DNA of 64,000 nt from Ricinus communis (GCF_019578655.1 NC_063258.1:13830802-13894801); one strand, 5' to 3'; counted from the first letter of the stretch, positions 21,481-34,058 are shown. Translations and numbers: made by a program. The notes: generated from the sequence alone by a model not told the origin.

Positions 21481-22664
21481 AATCCTAAATTGGAATATTA
21501 GGGCTTCTCAGATGATCAGCGGATGAATATTTTGGAGGAAAGAGGGAACAATAACAATCGAGGCATGCCCAAATATTTTGATTCAGGATTTGCACCATTG
21601 GAACTCCATCCTTCTTTGTTCCTCTAGGCACGAGGACTCTTAATGATGCAAGGTTTGGCGTAAAGAATCCTCAAATTACAATTAACAAGCTTCAATTTGA
21701 TGGCATTGGGCCTTAGCTTGATGATCAAGCAAGAGATGTAAATCCACGTGCGTAAGTGAGAAGTCATGTTGTTTTTTATTAATCCAAGTGTAAATCAAGT
21801 TCAATTTGAGCTCTTTGATGTTTGAAATGTAGATAATGAAGTAATTTGGGTCCGAGTGTTTTCGGGTAGGCCTACGTGATTTTACCATTATTTTTGTTAA
21901 GCTGGCTCATATAAGGTTGTTGCCCAGTCAACTCCTCTCTTGTCTTTATTTGACTTTAGTTTATTCATCATTCTTTACTTTTTTCTTCATACTTATCTTC
22001 TAGTTTATTCTTCTTATAGAATAAGGCTTCAAGTTATGAGTTCTTTCAAGAACTTTGTGGACTTATCAACACTCGCTAGCGGCATAGACTCTATCCCTCA
22101 TGCCATTCCTCTCTCTTGTGTTCTTTGTCTACCATTGTGTTTAAATCAATTCCATTTGATCCTTACACTTAGCTGTATGGAAGAGAACAAAGAAATTGTG
22201 ATTTCTTTCCTTATCGGATCTAAAATCCTACCTATATTCTCGTTTTGTTTGTTTATTTTGCGTATGTCTTTTTAATCTCTATGATGGTTTGGTTTTACTT
22301 GGGGAGCATAAATATGATTATTGAGTGAAAGCTCATGGGCGGTAATCATAGGCACTAATCCAATGCTTCAACGAATGCAAAGAAAGAAAACTAGTTGATC
22401 GAGAATGCGATATCATTCTTAGAATGATCGTGGATGAATCTTTTGGATGAAAGAGGGAATGACGAGAACTGAGGCACACCCAGATATTTTTTATTCATGA
22501 TTTGCACCATTGGGATCTCCATGATTCCTTGCTCCTCTGGGGCGAGGACTCATAATGACACAAGGATTGACTTAAGGAATTATGGGAGTGCAATTAACAA
22601 GTTTGATAGGTGGCATTAGGGATTAGCTTAATGATCAAGCAAGGCGAGAACTCATGTTGTCTTC
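21481..22664 (+). repeat. 1.0-kb family, about one unit (+)
   Basis: A forward unit with internal deletions (the TATA segment near 22015-22030 is lost). A purine tract followed by TG is seen at 22451-22461. Short open frames, including one of 111 codons at 21940-22275, are T/C-rich translations of the repeat and are not conserved. Confidence 0.75.
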
Positions 22665-23398
22665 CATAGATTGATATGAGCGTGTCTATCTTGTGCCAAA
22701 TTCGCATTCAATGTTGATGTTTTCACCAAGGATCTTTCACCTAATCAAGCAAAGATACTCTAACTCCCGAATGGACACTCGAATAACTTGTACTTAAGTC
22801 CCTTAATTGTAAAGAATTAAAAGTACATTTAACATAAACATAAGTTTAAGTTAAACTAAGTTTGTAAAAATACCAAGCCTTCACTTGATAAATTCACTAG
22901 GTTTATTAAGAACAACAAAATAACAATAAGACTAGGAATATAACTCCTAAACTAAAATAATAACTTAAAACAAGACTCTAACAATTAAAAGACTTCTTTA
23001 AATGAACAAATACTTCCGAAATTCGTCCATACCGTAGTCCATACAATAAACATGAGAATTCAACTTAAGTAACATGTGATATGCGGCCCATTCTTGAGTA
23101 TTGGACTCCGAATAGCTTGACTTGATCATGCCTCCATATGTTGGATTAAGTTGATAAGAGCATCTTGAGGCCCATTATCTAGATTAAGCCCGTTTCACTT
23201 GGACTTTGTATAGGACTAGGATTCGTAGTGGAAATTGGATTCCTTTCATTGCTTGAACTCCTAATATCATCGGAACTCCTTACTTTGGGTTAGGATTCCT
23301 AGTGGAATTAGGACTCTTTGTTGAAGTAGAATTCCTTGAGCAAGTAGGACTTGCATCATTAGCTTTTCTTGTTAGAGTAGAATTCCTTGGGCTACATG
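22665..23398 (-). mobile_element. L1-type LTR fragment, reverse
   Basis: Reverse complement of L1 from about its 20640 position back to the 18-bp minisatellite (degenerate units about 23215-23398). There is no PPT or PBS alongside, so it is truncated at both ends. Confidence 0.7.
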
Positions 23399-24427
23399 GG
23401 TTCTCATCACAAATATTCTTATTCATGATTTACGGCATTAGGATCTCCATGATTCCTTGCTCCTTTAAGAATGAGGACTCACGATGACATAAGGATTGGC
23501 ATAAGGAAACATGGGAGTGCAATTGACAACCTTGACCTAGGTGGCATTGGGGATTAACTTGATGATCAAGCAAGATGAGACATAAATCCACGTATCGAAG
23601 GCAAAACTCATGTTATTTTCAATTAATCCAAGCATAATACTAGCTAGAAATTCAAAGCGGTCTAATGTCCGAAATACATATAGCAGAGTAATTTGTGTCG
23701 AAGTGTTTTAGATAGGCCCATGCAAATTTACCCTTATTTTTATTAAGGCCGGCTAATAAAATTTTGGACTACGAAATTTTTACCGGTCAACTCATCTTGT
23801 TCTTGATTTGACTTTAGTTTATCTATCTTTTTGTATTTATTATTCACATTTAGCATCTAGTTCCTTCTTAACATAGAATAAGGGCTTTTGCACTATAAAA
23901 TCCATATGCAAGCTGAATACTTGAGGTTAATGAGCATATTATTTCAGTTTTCTACCTTGCGAGAAATACAAGTTATGGGTTTTTGAAGAAATTTTTGGAC
24001 TTAATCAACGATTACGCTAGAGAGCATAGACTTATCCTCACGTCCATCCTTTCTCTTGTGTTCTTTGTCTACCCTTGTGTTTAATTCAATTCCATTTAAT
24101 CGTTCAATTAGCCATATGGAGAGAGAACAAGAGGTTATGATTACTTTCCTTATCGGATTTGAAATCCTAGATATTCTCATTTTCTTTTTGTTTATTTTGT
24201 CTCTTTCTTTCTAATCTCTATCTATTATGATAGTTTGGTTCTATTTGGGAGCATAAACCACGAGTGTTGAATGAAAGCGTGGGCGTCAATCATAGGCACC
24301 AATCTAATGCTTTGACGAATTCGAAGAAAGAAAATTAGTTGATCGTGTATTGATATCATTTTTTGAATGATCGCAGTGTAGTCTTTTGGAGGAAAGAGAG
24401 CAGCGAGAATAAAGGTCCGCCTAAATT
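23399..24427 (+). repeat. 1.0-kb family, one unit (+)
   Basis: One unit with a TATA box at about 23898-23905, the GATATCATT block near 24350 and the TTTGGAGGAAAGAGAG purine tract. It has more single-base indels than the copy-A units. No gene is seen. Confidence 0.75.
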
Positions 24428-24590
24428 GATACAAACATGGCTAACTTGTGCCAAACCCATATTCAATGTTGATGCCTTCACCAAGGATCATTCATCCCCG
24501 ATCGGGCAAAGAAACTCTAACTCCCAAAGGACCTTTAAATAACTTATACTTAAGAACCTTAATTATAAGGAATTAAAGGCTATTTAACTC
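24428..24590 (-). mobile_element. L1-type LTR fragment, reverse (left part of a split LTR)
   Basis: Matches L1 from about 20640 down to about 20453, reversed. A collinear continuation (L1 about 20366 downward) is found at 41608-42012, suggesting one LTR split by the intervening 17 kb with about 86 bp lost. Confidence 0.6.
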
Positions 24591-24990
24591 TATGGATTTC
24601 TGCCATTATCCATTGATAAGGCTAATTTTGAAGGCAAGCAAAAGTTGAATTTGTTAAAAGCTTACACGAGAAGATGCACGCTCGAATAGAAGAGAAGTCA
24701 ATAATATGAAAAGCAACATAATATGGGGAGAAGAAAGTTGTATTTGGGTCGGGTGGTGAGTTTGGGTGCATTTGAGGAAGGAAAGATTTCCAAGCCAAAG
24801 GAAGTTTAAGTTAGCGCTCGGAGGGGATGGGCCATTCGAAGTCCTTGAAAGAATTAATGACAATGCCTACAAGCTAGATTTGCCAAGTGAGTATAGCAAT
24901 ATGAATGCTTCTTTTAATATTGCTGATCTTTCTTTATTTGATGTAGGTGATAAAGTTACAATGAGGGCTAATTGAAGGCGAATCCTTATA
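24591..24990 (+). pseudogene. Gypsy integrase C-terminal end (L3 family)
   Basis: Begins mid-domain (PIDKANFEGKQK-type block near 24610-24650 with frame changes), then a helix, then the GPF-type module [21 protein letters not shown] and [16 protein letters not shown] (24780-24900). It ends SLFDVGDK before a PPT at 24991. It is close to the integrase tail of the nested element at 12652-13060. Its 5' side is cut by reverse L1, so only the 3' end of an element remains. Confidence 0.75.
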
Positions 24991-25003
24991 AGGAGAGAGG
25001 AAA
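24991..25003 (+). other. Polypurine tract
   Basis: AGGAGAGAGGAAA directly before the TGATGCAAC start of an L3 LTR. Confidence 0.75.
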
Positions 25004-25827
25004 TGATGCAACAAAGACAAGAACTACAAATGATCCTTTAAGCTCTCAGGGAGGTCCAATGACAAGATCCAAGTCCAAAGGATACAACAAGCTTTGTTGG
25101 GCTTAATTAAAGATATTTATAGTGTTCAAACACAATAAGGCTCAACCCAAGGCTTAGGATTGCAAAAAAAGACCAATATCATCAATTTAGTGCAATAAGT
25201 TTGATCTGAACTCAAAGGTCCAATATAAAATAATTTAAAGCCTTTTTATTTTCATTTTAATAGGTTTTCTTAAGTTAGGATTTGATTAAAATGGAGTTAC
25301 ATAACGGATGCACATGATTAGTTGTCATTTGGGATTTACAAAATGAGTGTCATCAATGTAAAAATAACCACTTTTAATGAGTTTTAATGGAGACTAAAGG
25401 GGAAAACGTGGGAAAGCGCAAAAGACATCTATTTAGTGTTCTGTCTTCTTTTGGCTATAAATATCAGAACTAGATTTATTTATAAAAATCAATTGATGAA
25501 TGATAATCTTTATTTGCTATTTGTGAGTGTTTTTGCTTAAGTTCTTGCATGAACTTTGAACTTATCAAACTATTTATAGTTTATGGCATGCTCTAACCAA
25601 AATCTTTTGTTTGATTCTTAATTTATCAAATCATACTTGGTTTGTGGCGTTTGGAGTTGAATTCAATTGCTAGTTTCATTGTTGGAACTAGTTTTCCCTA
25701 ACTTCACTTGAGGAGATCCTTGGGTTTTGGAATCATCTTGATTGAAGGGTGTTTTCTTGCATTCCATATGTATCATAACTCATTAGTTATTGGGGTGTAT
25801 AGTTGCTAAGATGATGATTTCCTATCG
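25004..25827 (+). repeat. L3-type LTR, 3' LTR of a truncated element
   Basis: 824 bp, starts TGATGCAACAAAGAC and ends CCTATCG (TATCA in other copies). It includes the tail motif relic GPMTRSKSK at about 25056-25085. The following base belongs to a different (L4-type) integrase, so it inserted into or recombined with that element. Confidence 0.78.
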
Positions 25828-26953
25828 AATTACATGTGAATGATTTTGATTTTTGCAATGTGTTTAGTGCTTGTGAGTAAGTTGTTTTGGGCAAGTTCTA
25901 TAGGCATGATGGATACTTGTTTAAGGAAAAATGCTTATGTGTGCTATGTGATCTTTCATTGAATTGGGGAAGCTCATAGGGGTGGTTAATGGGATATTTT
26001 AGTATTGCCAAGACTTTGGATATGTTGCATGAACATTTCTTTTGGCCTAATATGAGCTGTAATGTTATACGAATATGTGATAATTGTATTACTTGCAAAC
26101 GGGCCAAATCCAAGGTTAAACACCATGGGTCGTATATACCATTATCTATTCTAATACACTTGGGATTGATATTTTCATGGACCTTGTGCTTGGTTTACCT
26201 AGGTCTACGAGTGGTAAAGATTCAACATATGTGGTTGTTGATAGGTTTTCTAAGACGGCATACTTTATTCCATGTCGAAAAACCAATGATGCATCACGTA
26301 TAACTAATTTGTTTTAAAGGAGATTGTGCGTTTACATGGCATGCCTCGCACTATTATGAGTGATAGAGATGCTAAGTTCTTGAGTTACTTTTGGAAGACT
26401 TTGTGGTGTAAGTTAGGCATTAAACTATTTTCTTTTACTACTTGTCATCCACAAACTGATGGTTAAACAAAAGTAGTTAATAGAACTTTTATACTCTTTT
26501 AAGTGCTATCATTAGGAAAAACTTAGAAACTTAGGAAGAATGTTTCGCATGTTGAATTTGCTTATAATAGGAGGGTGCATTCTACTACTAAGTATTCACC
26601 TTTTGAGATTGTTTATGATTTTAATCCTTTAACTCCATTAGTGAAGCAATTGCATGATAAGGTGTGAATAAATGAGAAGAGGAAAAAGCAATATGTTACT
26701 CGAAGATAACAAAGGCGAAGAAAGTAATTTTGAGCCTAGAGATTGGGTTGGGTGCATATGCAAAGGGAGAGCTTCCGGCTCAAAGGCGTTCCAAACTACT
26801 CCTTAGGGAGAAGGTCTTTTCAAGTAGTTGAAAGGATCAATGATAATGCCTACAAACTTGATTTACCCGGTGAGTATAATGTTAGTGCTACTTTCGATAT
26901 TATTAATTTAACTCTCTTTGATGTAGGTTCGATTTGAGGATAAATTCTTTTTT
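25828..26953 (+). pseudogene. Gypsy integrase (L4 family), zinc finger to C-terminus
   Basis: Zinc finger: EAH block near 25968 (frame break after), GYF where the second His is usual, then CDNCITCKRAKSK (26076-26120) with both Cys. Core: first Asp kept (FMDLVLGLP, another frame, about 26173-26200), [10 protein letters not shown] (26229-26260), second Asp kept ([13 protein letters not shown], 26358-26396). The HPQTDG block is followed by TAA and then Lys in place of the catalytic Glu (TKVVNRT, about 26463-26488). C-terminal part: [12 protein letters not shown] (about 26600-26635) and [20 protein letters not shown] (26839-26898). Many frameshifts; dead. Confidence 0.8.
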
Positions 26954-26966
26954 GAGGAGGGGGGAA
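26954..26966 (+). other. Polypurine tract
   Basis: GAGGAGGGGGGAA immediately before the degenerate L4 LTR start (TTATAGAACCCC). Confidence 0.7.
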
Positions 26967-27854
26967 TTATAGAACCCCAAAGCCCAAAGAACCAAGTAGC
27001 CAACTAAATCAAGGTGATTAAGTTCCAAGCCCAAGTGATCCATTATTCATCGAGGAGGCCCAATTCACAAGAGCTAGAGCCGAGAGAATGAAGGGACCCT
27101 AAATGGTGTTACTTAAGATATTTGGTCTAAGACTTGAAGCCATATGAAGAGTTAGAGCTAATCAAGATGAATCTTGTTATTAACCTAATTCAACATGTTA
27201 GGCCATGAATCCTTAAGTTTTGGATGAAATTTTACTTAAGGGAATAAGGAAGGCCAAACTCCTAAAGAGGAAGCAAGGAAAGAAGCTTAAAGAGGAAAAA
27301 GGAGGTGCATGCTTATGAGTTAGACTTAGGCACCTAGTTTTGTCTACAAAACAAGGGCAGCTGCCCTTTTAGTTATTTAGGAAATTAGATGTTGATTTAG
27401 TCCATTATTCCTATATCAAAGATTGCCTAAATCACTCTAGTTACTTATTTTGTTATTTAGGAAACATCTAATGTAGTCTTTGATTTTTATTTTACTATTC
27501 TATTTTCTTCCTCAACATGTAAAGGAAGTTAAGGTTGTATCTTTGGCTATTTAAACACTATAGCTGAATGGTTCGGGTTAATGAATATTTTTATTATTGA
27601 TTCTATTGAGAGAATTCAATTCTTAGTTCTAATTAGAACTTGTGCGCTTATCAAGACTTATTCTTGTGGCGTTCTTTGAGACTTATCACTCACCTTCTTT
27701 CAAATCTTGAATGTGGCATCCATAACCCTTCTATACCAATGCTCACACTTTTAGTAAGGTTTTGGGTCGGTCTTTGTTCATGAATCGACTTTAGCCATTC
27801 GTGGCAGCAATTTACATAATGTGTTTCTTGCAGCATCCATCGAGAATCATATCA
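26967..27854 (+). repeat. L4-type LTR
   Basis: About 888 bp. It starts TTATAGAACC (decayed TGATGCAACC), contains the tail motif FTRARAERMK (about 27067-27100), A/T-rich U3 and a U5 that resembles the post-TATA part of the 1.0-kb family (ACTTATCACTCAC). It ends near ATATCA at 27854, where the 1.0-kb repeat starts. The end is approximate. Confidence 0.65.
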
Positions 27855-29825
27855 CGAATACTTGAGGCTAATGAGCATATTATTTCAATTTTCGAGCTTG
27901 GGAAATCAAGTTATGGTCCTTTGGGTCCTTTTAAGAAATTTGTGGACTTATCAACACTCGCACTAGTAAGCATAGGCTTATATCTCATGTCCTTCCTTTA
28001 TTTTTATTCTTTGTCTACCCTTTTGTTTAAATTAATTCGATTTGATGTTTACGGCTTAGCGGTATGAAAGAGAATAAAGAACTTGTGGTTTCTTTCTTTA
28101 TCGGTTTGAAATCCTACCTATGTTCTCATTTGATTTGTCTTTTTATGTCCTCTCAATCTTTGTCTTACAGAGATGGTTTGGTTTTATTCGGGAGCATAAA
28201 CACGAGTGTTGAGTGATAAGCGAGTGGAAAGCGGCAACCATAGGCACCGATGAATGCCTAGACAAATGTGAAGAGAGAAAATTAGATGATCGAGTATGGA
28301 TATCTTTCTTTGAATGGTCGCGGAGGAATCTTTTAGAAAGAGAATGAGAACAATTCGATTTAGGATTTGCACCATTGGAATCTCCATCATTCCTTATTCC
28401 TTCCAAGCCACAAGGGACTCACGGTTGACACAGGGATTGGCATAAATCCAAGCACATTAAAGAGATATCATGTTAGTTTTGATTAATCCAAGTGCAATAC
28501 AAGTGGTAATGTGATCATTTTGATGTTTGGGATGCATATAAAGAAGTAATTTGAGTTAGGGTGTTATTAGGTAGGCCATCGCGGATTTTCTCTTATTTTT
28601 GTCAGGCTGGCGCATAATATTTAGGATTGTGAGAGTTGTTGACAAGTCAACTCCTCTCGGTTATCAATTTTACTTTGGTTTATTCATCTTTATTTATTAA
28701 TTTATTTATTTATTCACATTTAGCTTCTAGTTTCTTCTTAATATGGAATTCGAGCTTTTGTACTATAAAAAGCGCGTACAGCTAAGTGCTTGAGACCACA
28801 GGTGAGCATATTATTTCAATTTTCTACCTTGCGGAAATCAAGTTATGGGTTATTTTAAGAACTTTGTGGACTTATCAACACTCTCACTAACAAGCATAGA
28901 CTTATCCTTCACGGTTTAGCTTTTAGTGAGCATATTTAGCTTCTAGTTTCTTTTCTTATCGAATGAGGGCTTTCACGCTATAAAAATCACATGTAACTAG
29001 AATACTTAAGACTCACGGGTATATTATTTCACTTTTCTACCTTGTGGGATATCAAGTTATGGATTCTTTCAAGAACTTTATAGACTTATCAAGACTTGCT
29101 CAAATCCTTCCTTTCTTTTATGTTTGTCTACCTTTATGTTTTATAAAAATTCTATTTGATCCTTACGGCTTAGCCATATGGGAGAGAATAAAAAACTTAT
29201 GATTTCTTTCCTTATCGAATCTGAAACCCTACCTATGTTCTCATTTTGTTTTCTTCTTTTGTACCTCAATGTCTAGTATGATGGTTTGGTCTTATTTGGA
29301 GAGCCTAAATCATTTGTTGAGTGAAAGCGTATGGAAGTGGCAATCATAGACACCAATCTATTGGTTAGACAAATGCAAAGAAAGAAACTTAGTTGATCGA
29401 TTATTGATATCATTCTCTGAATGCTTGTAGATGAATCTTTTAGAGGAAAGAGGAACAATGAGAATCGAGGCACATGCAAATCTTATGATTGAGGATTTGC
29501 ACCATTAGGACCTCCATCATTCCCTTATTCTCTAGCCACGAAAAATAAAGACACAAGGATTACCATAAGGAATCATGGAAATGCAATTGATGCTTTGGAT
29601 CGGTGGCATTAAGGCTTAGCTTTAAGTTAAAAGAAATGAGGCGTAAATCCATGAAAGCGAAAGGGAGAAATCATAATGTTATCAGTGAATCCAAAGCGTA
29701 ATATAATTTGGTTTAGCATGTTATTAGGTAGGCCCGCATGAATTTCCCTTGTTTACCCCAAGCTAGCTCGTAAAATTTGGAATCTCCATCATTCCTTGTT
29801 CCTCCAGAGCACGAGGACCCTTGAC
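27855..29825 (+). repeat. 1.0-kb family, about two units (+)
   Basis: TATA boxes near 28765 and 28979 (an extra partial unit between them), the GATATC block near 28300 and 29408, and a purine tract at 29440-29455. Indels are frequent. No gene is seen. Confidence 0.75.
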
Positions 29826-31012
29826 AACACAAGGATTATTATAAACAACTGGTTAACCACTCTTGTAGTCCCAAATTTTATAAGCCAACTTAACAAAAAT
29901 AAGTGAAACTCGGCGGGCCTACGATAACACTCCGATCAAATTAGTTCATAATATGCATCCTAAATATCATAATGCTCGAATTCGTGGTTGTATTATGTTT
30001 GGATTAATAAAAGACAACATGATTTCTCCTTGTGTGCATGGATTTATGTCGTGTCCTATTATCATCAAGCTAAAACCAATGCCAGCGATCAAGCTTGTTA
30101 ATTACAATTCCATTATTCCTTACACCAATCCCTATGTCATCGGGAGTCCTACGTGCTTAAAGGAATAGGGAATGATGGATATCTAATGGTGTAAATCCAC
30201 GAGTCGGAATATTTAGGTGTTCCTTGATTCACGTCGTTCATACATCCTCTAAAAGATTCCTCAGAGATCATTTGAAGAATGATATTGATACACGATCAAC
30301 TAATTTTCTTTCTTCACACTCGTGAGAGTATTATATTAGTACCCGTGATTGCGGCTTCCATGCGCTTTCATTGAACACTCATGTTTATGCTCTCTGAATA
30401 AAACCCAACCATTATACTAGATAATGATTAGAAAAGAGACATAAAAGAGACAAACAAATGAGAATATAGGTAGGATTTCATATGGTAAGGGAAAGAAATC
30501 ATATTTTCTTTGCTCTTTTCCATACGAGCTAGCGTATGGGTCGAATCAATTGATTTAAACACAAGGGTAGATAAAGAACATAAAAGAAATGAAGGGTGAG
30601 GGATAAGTCTATGCTCATTAGCACGAGTGTTGATAATTCCATAAATTTCTTGAAAGAACCCAAAACTTGATTGTTGAGGTAGAAAAATGAAATAATATGC
30701 TCATTAGCCTCAGTATTCGATTCGTGTAGTTTTATAGTGCAAAATCTGTAATTCCATAAGAAGAAGAAACTATAAGCTAAATATGAATAAATAAATAAAG
30801 AATGATGAATAAAGCAAAGTCAAATCAAGAACTAGAGATGAGTTGATTAGTCAATAACTCTCGTAGTCCTAAATTTTATGAGCTAGCTTAACGAAAAAAA
30901 AAAGAAAAATTCGCTTGGGCCTCTTAGAATAACACTTTAATCCAAATTATTTCATTATATTCATCCCAAATATCAAAACACTTTGCTTTTCTATATTTGG
31001 TATTTGGGCAGT
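29826..31012 (-). repeat. 1.0-kb family, reverse block
   Basis: Reverse-strand units: W-box region near 29845, hairpin region near 30265-30300, inverted TATA (TTTTATAGTG) at about 30731, and an AAAT microsatellite near 30780-30800. It faces the preceding + block, making a large imperfect inverted repeat around 29826. No gene is seen. Confidence 0.75.
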
Positions 31013-31945
31013 TATAGAACCTCCATGAATAAGCTTGAAAATCTCTTTTTGGATTACGGACCCCCAGAGACATTAACATGAAAACCCCGAGAACCAATTC
31101 AGTTCAACTCTTAAGAAAGGACAAAAACAAATTACTTAAAAGATGATCAAGAATTGAATTTAGAAAACTTGTTCATAAATCCCAATTTTGAAACACTTCA
31201 CAAGAAGATGATCAATCTACTTGAATGTTTCTTAAGCATGTATTCTACCACGAGAAGATAAAGACAAAAGCAAATAGCTTTTAAGGTTTAATAACCAATT
31301 ATCATTCAAATTCAACTTCAACTTTTTAATTTATTACATCAAAATTCATACTAGCCTTTTATAAGCCTTGGAAAATCCTAAATCTTAACTAATAAGGATT
31401 CACATCTCATTTAGGATAAAGATAACGTTCCTAATAAAAGAGATAAGTAAAATAAAGTCTCAATTAGGTCAAAATACATGTGTGGCGGCCAAATAAACCA
31501 TAAAACCCTAATTTACATAAGTCATATAGATGGGCCTCGTAACACAAGCCAAGTTAGGCCCAGAAGTCTTGATATACTCCAATTACCTTCTTTAGTCTTT
31601 TTAAGCGCAATTAGATTCATTCAAGCCCGATAAAGCTGAATTAGATTAATGAGCCTTGAACTTAAATCCAATTCTTCAAGCCATGATGTGTCCTTAGCCT
31701 AAATGTCTTGGATAATCTTGTTGACTTGTAATTTGAATTGAACTAGGACTCCTAATTAAATTAGGATTCCTAGTTGAATTAAATTCCTTTCGTTGCTTGA
31801 ACTCCTAATATCATTAGAACTTCTTGCAGGGATTAGGATTCCTAGTTGAGTCAAGACTCCTTATTTTACTACGATTCATTGAGCTAGTAGGATTTGCATC
31901 ATCAAGACTCCTTGTTGGAGTAGGATTCGTTGTGCTAGTTTGGTT
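31013..31945 (-). mobile_element. L2-type LTR, nearly complete, reverse
   Basis: About 930 bp. The LTR end (TTATAGAACCTCC) is at 31013 and the LTR start side at 31945. 18-bp units lie at about 31740-31930. There are no internal sequences on either side. Probably a solo LTR. Confidence 0.7.
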
Positions 31946-32254
31946 AAGTATCAATTTCTTAATGAAACTAAGGGAAATTCGCGAGGGCATACCTAGTAAC
32001 ACTCTAGCCCAAGACTTATCGGTCAAGTCCTTCCTTTCTTTTATGTTCTTTTCTACCCTTGTGTTTTAGATTTGATCCTTAAGCTTAATCATATGGAAGA
32101 AAATAAAGAACTTGTGATTTCTTTCCTTATCGGATCTAAAATCCTACCTATGTTCATATTTTGTTCGTTTCTTTTGCTCCTCTCTTTCTAATGCGTTGTC
32201 TAATATGATAGATTGGTTTAATTTGGGGTCCGTAAAATGAGTCTTGAGTTAAAG
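31946..32254 (+). repeat. 1.0-kb family fragment
   Basis: Holds the W-box-side end, then (after a deletion of the TATA segment) the post-TATA T-rich part up to the GGTTTAATTTGGGG block at about 32213-32226. Confidence 0.65.
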
Positions 32255-32652
32255 ATGAATTAAAAGTTGAGGTGGTGAAAAATGAAGATGTTTTATTTGA
32301 TGCCATTGAGTCAATTGAACATGTTGAGTTTATTGGCATTAAAAGAATTATTTTTTCTAAAGTTTCTCTAACAACTTTTATGAGAGATTTGCAGGTTGAT
32401 AATGAGTTAGTATTGTTCTTGGAGATGATATGTTTGCTTCTTTCACAGTATTTAGGCCAAGATTCAAGGGAGAAATCTTTTTTTAAAGAAAGGGGGAATA
32501 ATCTGAACCAAACTAGCACAATGAATCCTACTCCAAGCAAGGGAGTCTTGATGATGCAAATCCTACTACGCTCAAGGAATCCTAATTCAATAAGGAGTCC
32601 ACGACTCAACTCACGCATCCTAATCATGCAAGGGAGTCACGATAAGAAATGA
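32255..32652 (+). pseudogene. 3' end of an unidentified gypsy-associated frame (L2 family)
   Basis: A 126-codon open frame from 32272 reads an acidic/hydrophobic stretch (MVKNEDVLFDAIESIEHVEF, ..LTTFMRDLQVDNELVLFLEM..). It then crosses the PPT (KSFFKERGNN) into the L2 LTR, where it becomes the hexapeptide tail (MNPTPS, RSRNPNSIRSPRL). I do not recognise the N-terminal part. By position it is the C-terminal end of an element polyprotein or a small extra frame. Only about 230 bp precede the PPT, so it is a remnant. Confidence 0.45.
32485..32498 (+). other. Polypurine tract
   Basis: AAAGAAAGGGGGAA before the L2 LTR start TAATCTGAACC (decayed TG). Confidence 0.7.
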
Positions 32653-33398
32653 AAGGAATCCTAATTCAACTAGGAGTCCTAGTTTGATTCAAATTACAAG
32701 TCAATGAGCTTATCCAAGACATTTCGAGTAAGGACACATTAAGGCTTGAAGAATTAGATTTAAGTTCAAAGGTCATTAATCTAATTCAGTTTATTGGGCT
32801 TGAATGAATCTAATTGGGATTCCCAGATAAAGCGGAATTAGAGCATATGAAGACTTTGGGCCTAAATTGCCTTATGTTATGAGGCCTATCTATATGACTT
32901 ATGTGAATTAGGATTTTATGGCTTATTATGGGAGGCCACACATGTATTTTAACCTAATTAGGAGTAGATTTAAGTTATCTCTTTTAGTTAGTAAGGTTAT
33001 CTTTATCCTAGATGATATGTATATCCTTATTAGTTAAGATTTATTGTTTTCTAGAGTAGGTACATGAGGCCAATACGAAATTTGATGTAAAGTTAAGTTG
33101 AAGTTGAATGATAATTGGTATTTTACCTTAAAAGCTTGTTTGCTTTGTCTTTGTGTACTTGTTTAAATGAAAATCTTACTTATCAAGGAGTTGATCTATC
33201 CTTGTAGCATAATTGGAATTAGGATTTGAGGGACTTAGTTATCCTTAGGTTCTAATTCTTGATTGTCTTCTAAGTAATCTATTTTCTAATCTTCCTTAGG
33301 AGTTGAACCAAATCGGTTCTTGGGGTGTTCATGTTAATTTATTAGGAGTCCATGATTCAAAGGGGTTCTCAGAGCTTATCCATAAAGGTTCCATATTA
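32499..33398 (+). repeat. L2-type LTR, 3' LTR
   Basis: About 900 bp. It starts TAATCTGAACCAAACTAG, has 18-bp units (about 32520-32690), and ends GGTTCCATATTA. It anchors the L2 family because the PPT fixes its 5' edge. It is followed directly by an L4-type integrase fragment. Confidence 0.75.
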
Positions 33399-34058
33399 AA
33401 AGAATCAATGTATGTGGTTGTTGATAGGGTTCTAAGATGGCTCACTTTATTCCATGTTATAAAACTAATGATGCAACACATATAGTTGATTTGTTTTCAA
33501 GGGGATTGTGTGTTTACATAGCATGCCTCTCATCGTTGTGAGTGATAAAGATGCTAAGTTCTTGAGTTACTTTTGGTAAGCTATTATTTTATACTACTTG
33601 TCATCCACAAACCGGTGATGGCGGACGGAGTAGTTAATAGGACTTTGTCTACTCTTGGCATGCTATCATTAAAAAGCTTGAAAACTTGGGAAAAATGTTA
33701 ACGCATAATGAATTTTCTTATATTAGGAGTGTACATTCTACCGACTAAATATGCACCTTTGAAATTTTTATGGTTTTAATCCTTCAACTTCATTAGATTT
33801 ATATCGTTTGCCATGCATAAGCATATTAATTTAGATGGTGCAAAGAAGGCCGAGATATGTATGAAGCAATTGCATGATAAGGTCGCGAGATAAACATTGA
33901 AAACGATGGTGCAATATGTTAATCAAGCTAACAAAGGGTGAAAGAAAGTGATTGCCTATAAACTTGATTTACCTTGTGAGTATAATGTTAGTCCTACTTT
34001 CAATGTTGCTAATTTAACTCTCTTTGATATAGGTTATGATTTGAGGACAAGTCCTTTT
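33399..34058 (+). pseudogene. Gypsy integrase fragment (L4 family)
   Basis: Starts inside the core just before VVVDR (about 33412-33428), with frame breaks. The second catalytic Asp block reads [14 protein letters not shown] (about 33535-33576). The region of the catalytic Glu is damaged (a lost base turns T-E-V-V into G-V-V-N, about 33624-33642). The C-terminal end is readable (YKLDLP.EYNVSPTFNVANL, about 33957-34015). It resembles 26230-26950 closely, so it is the same lineage. Confidence 0.72.

Larger units (their letters stand above)
1..21618. repeat. Copy A of a >21.6-kb segmental duplication
   Basis: Base 1 aligns with 42258 and base 21618 with 64000, in the same orientation and with the same order of repeats, LTR fragments and pol fragments. 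Sampled stretches differ by about 4-6 percent with many small indels, but about 1045-2105 is nearly identical to its partner. The left edge lies outside the window. Shared insertion sites (the nested element at 11846, the LTR junction at 19263) show that the block was duplicated after it had been assembled by transposition. Confidence 0.95.

Noticed and set aside
21940..22275. 111-codon + frame with hydrophobic residues, considered as a membrane protein
   Set aside because: It is a translation of the T-rich part of the 1.0-kb repeat; equivalent positions in sibling units contain stops.
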